Both the position numbers and the translations under genes were made by a program. The notes beneath the pieces are model-generated. The model was not told the origin of the DNA, made no database searches, and saw only the letters and a program-made list of their open reading frames with translations. Positions 59,568 through 64,000 of a DNA stretch of 64,000 bases are shown here, in pieces. The stretch comes from DATLLN01 sp963797175 (GTDB taxonomy: Bacteria; Actinomycetota; Thermoleophilia; Gaiellales; JAICJC01), in NCBI GenBank assembly GCA_963797175.1, contig CAWCOL010000007.1, positions 186,001-250,000 on the forward strand. Direction: 5' to 3'. The number at the start of each line of letters is the position of its first letter. The first letter of the stretch is position 1.

Positions 59568-60410
59568 ATGCCGGAACTCCCCGAGATCGAGGCCTTCGCC
59601 CGCGCCCAGCGCGACCGGCTGACGGCCGATCCGATCGAGTCCGTCCCGGCCGCCCACTTCGCCACGGTGAAGACGATCGACCCGCCGATCGGCTCGCTCG
59701 CCGGCCAGCGCTTCACCGACGTCACGCGCCGCGCGAAACGGCTGCTGCTGCCCGCGGACGGCGGATACACGCTGGTCATCCACCCCATGTCCGCGGGTCG
59801 CATCACCGTCGCGGACAAGCACACGAAGTCGGCGATGCTGGCCGTCCGCTTCACGTCGGGCACCGAGCTGGTCCTGTCCGAGCCGGGCAGCAAGCGGCGC
59901 GCCGCGGTATGGCTGCTCGACCGCGAGGCGCTGGAGCGCGAGTTCGCCGCCACCGGCCCGGAGCCGCTCGACCCCGGCTTCACCGTCGCCGCGCTTGCCG
60001 ACGCGATGCAGCGGCGGCCCGGCCAGCTTCACGCGTTCCTGCGCGACCAGCGGGCGGTCGCGGGGATCGGCCGGGGCTACGCGGACGAGATCCTGCACAC
60101 GGCCAGGCTCTCCCCGTTCGCGCGCACGGCAACGCTGGATGACGAGGAGGTCGCACGCCTGCACGCCGCCATCGTCGGCGAGCTCTCGTCCGCCGTCGAG
60201 CGGATGGTGCCGCTCTCCACCAAGGGGCTCGCCGGCCACGGCAAGCGCGGATACCGGGTGCACGATCACGCCGGCGACCCGTGCCCCGTGTGCGGCGACG
60301 CGATCCGCATCGTCTCCTTCGACGAGCACACCGTCCACTACTGCCCCACCTGCCAGACGGGCGGACGGGTGCTGGCCGACCGGCGGCTCTCGCGCCTGCT
60401 GCGGGAGTGA
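59568..60410 (+). CDS. Fpg/Nei-family DNA glycosylase
   Basis: A 280-residue base-excision repair enzyme. MPELPEIEAF gives the catalytic Pro2 and Glu3 (after removal of Met), DEILHTARLSPFARTATL is the H2TH segment, and a C-terminal zinc finger CPVCGDAIRIVSFDEHTVHYCPTC (two CxxC pairs) is intact. Fpg/Nei enzymes remove oxidised purines or pyrimidines and nick the abasic site. The exact damage preference is not readable. Its leaderless -10 box fits the N-terminus. The stop lies 44 bases before the FolE2 gene. Confidence 0.9.
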   Translation: MPELPEIEAFARAQRDRLTADPIESVPAAHFATVKTIDPPIGSLAGQRFTDVTRRAKRLLLPADGGYTLVIHPMSAGRITVADKHTKSAMLAVRFTSGTELVLSEPGSKRRAAVWLLDREALEREFAATGPEPLDPGFTVAALADAMQRRPGQLHAFLRDQRAVAGIGRGYADEILHTARLSPFARTATLDDEEVARLHAAIVGELSSAVERMVPLSTKGLAGHGKRGYRVHDHAGDPCPVCGDAIRIVSFDEHTVHYCPTCQTGGRVLADRRLSRLLRE

Positions 60411-60441
60411 GCGGCCTGACGGACGGGCGCCGGCCGGGCGC

Positions 60442-60447
60442 TACGAT
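60442..60447 (+). promoter_or_regulatory. -10 box TACGAT, leaderless start of the FolE2/MptA gene
   Basis: TACGAT ends seven bases before the ATG at 60455. A separate promoter lets this gene be expressed apart from the glycosylase. Confidence 0.5.
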
Positions 60448-60454
60448 TCCCGAC

Positions 60455-61432
60455 ATGCTCGAGGGCGCAACCTTCAAGCAGGATCTGCAGGCCGAGGAGC
60501 CCGACGTCCACCTGGCGCTGACGCGGGCCGGCGTGACCGGCGTCCACAAGGTCATCCGGATCACGCACGCCGGCAACGAGCTGCTCTACTACGCCGACGT
60601 CGACTGCATGGTCGATCTCGACCCCGCCCAGAAGGGCGTCCACATGTCGCGGTTCCCCGAGACCGTGGCCGAGGCGATCGACCAGGTCGTGATCGGCGAG
60701 TCGCTGCACGTGGAGGACCTCGCGCAGCGGATCGCCGAGCGGATCGTCGAGCGGCAGCGGGCCGTCCGCTCCGAGGTGACGATCCGGGCCAAGTTCCCCG
60801 TCACCCGCACGACGCCGGTGTCGCAGCTGCCGACGCAGGAGATCTACCACCTGATCGGCCGCGCCCTGGTCAACGGCGCCGGCGCGCGGCGCCTGGTCGG
60901 CGTCGAGGTGCGCGGCATGAACGCGTGCCCGTGCGCGCAAGGCCTCGTCCGCGAGCGCGCAGGGGTCCGGCTCCAGGAGGCGGGCTACGACGAGGGCCAG
61001 ATCGGCGAGATCTTCGAGATGCTCCCCGCGGCGACGCACAACCAGCGGGCCGAGGCGACGCTGATGATCGGCACCAAGCGCGAGATCGACGCCCGCGACC
61101 TGATCGCGATCGCCGAGAACGGCATGAGCGCGCCGGTGTTCGAGCTGCTGAAGCGGCCCGACGAGCTGGCCGTGGTCGAGCAGGCCCACCTGCACCCGCG
61201 GTTCGTCGAGGACTCGGTACGGCTGATGGTCGCGGGCACGCTGGAGCGCTACGACGACCTGTCGGACGGCTGCTTCGTGCTCGCCCGCCAGGTCAACTTC
61301 GAGACGATCCACAACCACGACGTCGTCGCCGAGCGGCACGGCGTGGTCGCCGAGCTGCGGGCCGAGCTGGCGGGCACGCGGCCCGACAGCCGCCACACGA
61401 CGGCCGACGCCTGGCTGCACAACGGCAGCTGA
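60455..61432 (+). CDS. GTP cyclohydrolase of the FolE2/MptA type
   Basis: A 325-residue COG1469 enzyme that opens the GTP ring to start pterin (folate or methanopterin) synthesis. Visible family marks are DVHLALTRAGVTGVHKVIRI at the N-terminus, YADVDCMVDLDPAQKGVHMSRF, VRGMNACPCAQGLVRERA with the cysteine pair (CPC) that holds the metal, and THNQRAEATLMIG. Archaeal MptA uses iron, while bacterial FolE2 uses manganese or zinc. It is not linked to other folate genes here. Its presence suggests that the canonical FolE may be absent or backed up in this organism. Confidence 0.88.
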   Translation: MLEGATFKQDLQAEEPDVHLALTRAGVTGVHKVIRITHAGNELLYYADVDCMVDLDPAQKGVHMSRFPETVAEAIDQVVIGESLHVEDLAQRIAERIVERQRAVRSEVTIRAKFPVTRTTPVSQLPTQEIYHLIGRALVNGAGARRLVGVEVRGMNACPCAQGLVRERAGVRLQEAGYDEGQIGEIFEMLPAATHNQRAEATLMIGTKREIDARDLIAIAENGMSAPVFELLKRPDELAVVEQAHLHPRFVEDSVRLMVAGTLERYDDLSDGCFVLARQVNFETIHNHDVVAERHGVVAELRAELAGTRPDSRHTTADAWLHNGS

Positions 61433-61441
61433 CCACACCGG

Positions 61442-61888
61442 TCAGTCGACGACGGGCACCAGCACTCGCACCAGGTAGCTGACGCTGCCGTGGCCGTTGC
61501 CGGCGTCCACCTCGAGCAGCCCGTCGCGGGGCACGTCCACCGCCACCCTGCTGCTGTGCGAGCGGACGAGCACCTGCGAGCCGAGGCGGATGACGACGCC
61601 GTGCGTCGGCACGAAGCCGAGCTCGATGGTTGCGCGGCCGCCGCCCAGGCCCACCTGCGGGACGTCCCGGCGCAGCTCCGGCGCCACCTTGTCCACGCAG
61701 CGGGTCGTCCAGCAGTAGCTGCCGTAGGCCATCCGCACGGCGCCGAACGGACCGGCCACGCGCGCGGGCGGCGGACTCCCCGGCGGCACGACCCCGCCAC
61801 CGCCACCGGGGCCGCCGCCGAAGCCGGCGCCGGGAGGGGCACAGGCCGCCGCCGCGAGCAGCAGCAGGAGGGGCAGGAGACGGCGCAT
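61442..61888 (-). CDS. Predicted lipoprotein of unknown function
   Basis: A 148-residue exported protein. MRRLLPLLLLLAAAAC is a lipoprotein signal with the lipid-modified Cys at about 16. A Gly/Pro-rich linker follows and then a beta-rich domain with a cysteine pair (YCWTTRC) and regular strands (ATIELGFVPTHGVVIRLGSQVLV, VAVDVPRDGLLEVDAG). The pattern is a small secreted beta-sandwich. No family is recognised. It ends nine bases from the FolE2 stop (convergent) and is followed upstream by the ADH gene. Confidence 0.72.
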   Translation of the reverse strand: MRRLLPLLLLLAAAACAPPGAGFGGGPGGGGGVVPPGSPPPARVAGPFGAVRMAYGSYCWTTRCVDKVAPELRRDVPQVGLGGGRATIELGFVPTHGVVIRLGSQVLVRSHSSRVAVDVPRDGLLEVDAGNGHGSVSYLVRVLVPVVD

Positions 61889-61931
61889 CGCCGTTCCGAC
61901 AGCCCCGACGGCGCGCGGGTTCCCACGCCGG

Positions 61932-63017
61932 TCAGTAGACGACGACGCTGCGCGCGCCCTCGCCGCGGCGCATCCGCGCGAAGGCGTCGTCGATGCCGTC
62001 CAGGCCGATCCGCTCCGAGATCAGCCGGTCGATCGGCAGCTTGCCGGCCAGGAACAGCCGCGCCAGCCTCGGGAACTCCTCGGCCGGGCGGGCGGAACCG
62101 TACGTGCAGCCGAGCAGCGTCTTGCCGGCGGCGGTGAAATCGAGCGGGTCGAAGCTCACGGTCTGTCCCTTGGGCGTCATCCCCACCAGCGTCAGCGTGC
62201 CGCCCTTCGGCAGCAGCGAGAGCCCGAACTCGATGGTGGACGTGAGGCCGATCGCCTCGAACACGTGGTCGGGGCCGTCCGGCAGGATCTCGGCCAGCAC
62301 CGACGGCGCGCCGTCGCCGCGCACGGCGTGGGTCGCGCCCAGGTCGCGGGCGAGGTCAAGCTTCGCGTCCGCCAGGTCGACCGCGATGATCGGGTCGGCG
62401 CCGGCCAGCGCCAGACCCAGCACGACCGAGAGACCGACGCCGCCGCAGCCGATCACGACCGCGCTCGATCCGGGCTCCACGTGGGCCGTGTTGACGACGG
62501 CGCCGACGCCGGTGGTGACGCCACAGCCGATCAGCGCACCCACCTCGGGCGGCAGCTCGGCGGGCACGGGCACGGCAGCCGCGGCGGCGACCACGGCGCG
62601 CTCGCCGAACGAGCCCACCGCCAGGTAGGCCCGCACGTCCTCGCCGCCGCCCCGGTGCAGCCGGGTGGTGCCGTCGCGCATCAGGTGCTCGTCCGAGCGG
62701 CTCGACTCGCAGATCCACGGCCGGCCCTGGGCGCATCGCCGGCACGACCCGCACGGGGCGTACCAGGACAGCACGACCGGGTCGCCCTGGGCGAGCCCGT
62801 GCACCCCCGCTCCGACCTCCTCGACGACGCCGAAGCCCTCGTGGCCGAGCACCATCGGCGGCCGCTCGGGCCACTCGCCGTCCACGACGTGCAGGTCGGA
62901 GTGGCAGACGCCGGACGCGCGCATGCGCACGGCCACCTCGCCCTCGCCGGGCGCGTCCAGCTCGAGCGTCTCCAGCTCGAGCGGCCGGGAGGGGCCGGTG
63001 TAGACGGCGGCGCGCAT
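61932..63017 (-). CDS. Zinc-dependent class III alcohol dehydrogenase
   Basis: A 361-residue zinc MDR enzyme. GVCHSDLHVVDGE carries the catalytic-zinc Cys and the His-Ser pair, LGHEGFGVVEEVG supplies the other zinc ligand, and CGSCRRCAQGRPWIC is the structural-zinc loop with four Cys. The NAD loop is VIGCGGVGLSVVLGLALAG. The glutathione-dependent formaldehyde dehydrogenases have this layout, so oxidation of S-hydroxymethyl thiols or other alcohols is likely. The ATG at 63017 has a -10 box eight bases away; an ATG 13 codons upstream overlaps the divergent promoter. Confidence 0.9.
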   Translation of the reverse strand: MRAAVYTGPSRPLELETLELDAPGEGEVAVRMRASGVCHSDLHVVDGEWPERPPMVLGHEGFGVVEEVGAGVHGLAQGDPVVLSWYAPCGSCRRCAQGRPWICESSRSDEHLMRDGTTRLHRGGGEDVRAYLAVGSFGERAVVAAAAAVPVPAELPPEVGALIGCGVTTGVGAVVNTAHVEPGSSAVVIGCGGVGLSVVLGLALAGADPIIAVDLADAKLDLARDLGATHAVRGDGAPSVLAEILPDGPDHVFEAIGLTSTIEFGLSLLPKGGTLTLVGMTPKGQTVSFDPLDFTAAGKTLLGCTYGSARPAEEFPRLARLFLAGKLPIDRLISERIGLDGIDDAFARMRRGEGARSVVVY

Positions 63018-63025
63018 CGCGGCCG

Positions 63026-63033
63026 AGCATACT
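63026..63033. promoter_or_regulatory. Overlapping divergent -10 boxes in AGCATACT
   Basis: Only 22 bases separate the ADH start (63017, minus) from the phosphotransferase start (63040, plus). The minus-strand TATGCT (63026-63031) and plus-strand CATACT (63028-63033) share four bases, so RNA polymerase could serve only one side at a time. Confidence 0.55.
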
Positions 63034-63039
63034 GCGCCG

Positions 63040-63903
63040 GTGGATCGGGAGCGCATCGCACGGCTGCTCGGCTCCGAGCCGGTCGCGTGGCGGCCGGTGA
63101 CGGCACGCGGCTACTCGCTGATCGAGCGAGGCGTCGTCACGCTGGACGACGGACGCACCGCCTTCGTCAAGCGGGCGGTGAACGACGACACGGCCGGCTA
63201 TCTGCGCGACGAGCGTCGGATCTATGCCGCCGTCGAGGCATCCTTCCTGCCGCGCCTGCTCGGCTTCGACGACGACGGCGACCGCCCGCTGCTGGCGATC
63301 GAGGATCTGAGCGACGCGCACTGGCCGCCGCCCTGGCGCGACGGTGACGTCGGGGCCGTGCGCGCGGCGCTGGCGCAGGTTGCGGCGACCTCGCCGCCAC
63401 CGGGGCTGGCCGGCGCCGAGACGCTCCGTGCCGAGCTGCTGCGCTGGACCGACGTCGCCGCCGACCCCGGGCCGATGCTCTCGCTGGGCCTGTGCGACGC
63501 CGGCTGGCTCGACCGCCACCTCGATCGGCTGAGCGCGGCGGCCGCGGCGGCGCAGCTGGGAGGCGACGCCCTGCTCCACCTGGACGTGCGGTCGGACAAC
63601 CTCTGCATCCGGTCGGGGCGCGCGGTGCTGGTGGACTGGAACTGGGCCGTGGTCGGCAACCCGCTGCTCGACCTGGCGGGCTGGGCGCCCAGCCTGGCAT
63701 CGGAGGGCGGACCGCCGCCGGAGGCCGTCGCGCCGGACGCGCCCGAGCTGGCGTCGCTCGTCGCCGGCTACTTCGCATCGCAGGCGGGGCTGCCCGCCCC
63801 GACATTCGCACCCCGCGTCCGCGAGGTGCAGCTCACCCAGGCCCGGGTGGCCCTGCCGTGGGCGGCGCGGGCGCTCGGGATCGCCGAACCGCGCCCGGGT
63901 TGA
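63040..63903 (+). CDS. Aminoglycoside-phosphotransferase-like kinase
   Basis: A 287-residue APH-fold protein. FVKRAVNDDTA has the invariant ATP-binding Lys, LLHLDVRSDNLCIRSGRAVLVDWNWAVVGNPLLDLA carries the HxD-like catalytic loop (H-L-D, D-N) and the metal-binding DWN segment. The family phosphorylates diverse small molecules; resistance to aminoglycosides is only one case. The GTG at 63040 has a -10 box six bases before it. Its last 71 bases overlap the end of the convergent plsY gene. Confidence 0.85.
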   Translation: MDRERIARLLGSEPVAWRPVTARGYSLIERGVVTLDDGRTAFVKRAVNDDTAGYLRDERRIYAAVEASFLPRLLGFDDDGDRPLLAIEDLSDAHWPPPWRDGDVGAVRAALAQVAATSPPPGLAGAETLRAELLRWTDVAADPGPMLSLGLCDAGWLDRHLDRLSAAAAAAQLGGDALLHLDVRSDNLCIRSGRAVLVDWNWAVVGNPLLDLAGWAPSLASEGGPPPEAVAPDAPELASLVAGYFASQAGLPAPTFAPRVREVQLTQARVALPWAARALGIAEPRPG

Positions 63904-64000
63904 ACCGGGGCTCGGTGCCGTTGCGCAGCCGCACGATGTTCGCCCGGTGCCGCCAGATCACCAGCCCGGCGCCGAACACGGTGAAGGCGGTCACCGCCCA
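63833..64000 (-). CDS. plsY: PlsY-like glycerol-3-phosphate acyltransferase, C-terminal end (truncated by window)
   Basis: The last 55 codons of a gene that continues beyond the window. WAVTAFTVFGAGLVIWRHRANIVRLRNGTEP is the closing helix and the conserved HR-x-N-I-x-R-L-x-x-G-T-E motif of PlsY, the acyl-phosphate-dependent acyltransferase that starts phospholipid synthesis in the membrane. A basic/proline tail follows, longer than usual, ending at TGA (63833-63835). The tail lies opposite the 3' end of the phosphotransferase gene. Confidence 0.75.
   Translation of the reverse strand, partial: WAVTAFTVFGAGLVIWRHRANIVRLRNGTEPRFNPGAVRRSRAPAPPTAGPPGPG

Noticed and set aside
63040..63903. Aminoglycoside resistance gene
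   Set aside because: The APH fold is shared by many kinases of small metabolites; nothing in sequence or context points to antibiotics.

Overview
The window comes from a very GC-rich bacterial chromosome. By gene content it is most likely an actinobacterium of the Thermoleophilia (Solirubrobacter/Gaiella-like); that placement is inference. Supporting signs are near-uniform high-GC codon use, frequent GTG starts and ATGA/GTGA overlaps, a RpoD-type sigma factor, a RodZ-like protein, a stand-alone LigD polymerase domain, secreted RTX-like and BNR-propeller proteins, and many metabolic singletons (SDR, MDR, cupin, GNAT). There is no integrase, transposase gene, phage gene or CRISPR array. No gene-free stretch exceeds 300 bases; the longest gaps are 59278-59567, 12381-12653 and 46288-46504.

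Layout. 1-4918: SDR/MDR dehydrogenases, a PLP decarboxylase, a TudS-like protein and an SMP-30 protein. 4922-9972: a secreted propeller protein, a small membrane protein and a coupled oxidoreductase/deacetylase/OsmC run. 10027-12380: an aminotransferase coupled to an M20 amidohydrolase. 12654-16833: a coupled operon (WYL regulator, unknown protein, CocE/S15 hydrolase, VanX-like dipeptidase). 16921-18465: two unknown proteins and a SixA phosphatase. 18455-21972: a five-gene operon of sigma factor, HTH protein, ImmA/IrrE peptidase, ARPP-1-like protein and a protein resembling YbjN/CesT-type chaperones; this is the best candidate for an undescribed system. 22082-25664: a small protein and a RecB-like nuclease fused to a helicase. 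25711-33778: envelope and housekeeping genes (RodZ-like, AI-2E transporter, BrkB, LigD-Pol, BNR protein, small charged proteins, TetR). 33840-43416: cupin, APC permease, YadA-head-like repeat protein, nucleoside phosphorylase, serine hydrolase, GNAT, MDR, GFA, cupin, TrmO and peptidase E. 43434-43506: tRNA-Thr. 43574-51013: a SARP/BTAD-ATPase regulator facing a partner-switching module (phosphatase-kinase fusion, two STAS proteins), an unknown protein and a phytoene-desaturase-like flavoprotein. 51076-56556: MBL, SDR, M24 peptidase, a VOC-sulfite-oxidase fusion and an RTX protein. 56639-56720: tRNA-Tyr. 56824-64000: TadG-like protein, primary sigma factor, Fpg/Nei glycosylase, FolE2/MptA, a lipoprotein, class III ADH, a phosphotransferase and the 3' end of plsY.

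Two window-wide patterns stand out. First, about eighteen genes have a TANNNT-like -10 box ending only 6-8 bases before the start codon and no Shine-Dalgarno sequence, so they are probably transcribed without a leader; inside operons, coupling by 1-8 base overlaps is usual. Second, between about 46.7 and 50.8 kb nearly every gene is broken by single-base frameshifts, almost all explained by one extra base, with two more in the adjacent regulator. The rest of the window is clean. This looks more like a local sequence-quality problem than natural decay, so those genes are described as they would read if repaired.
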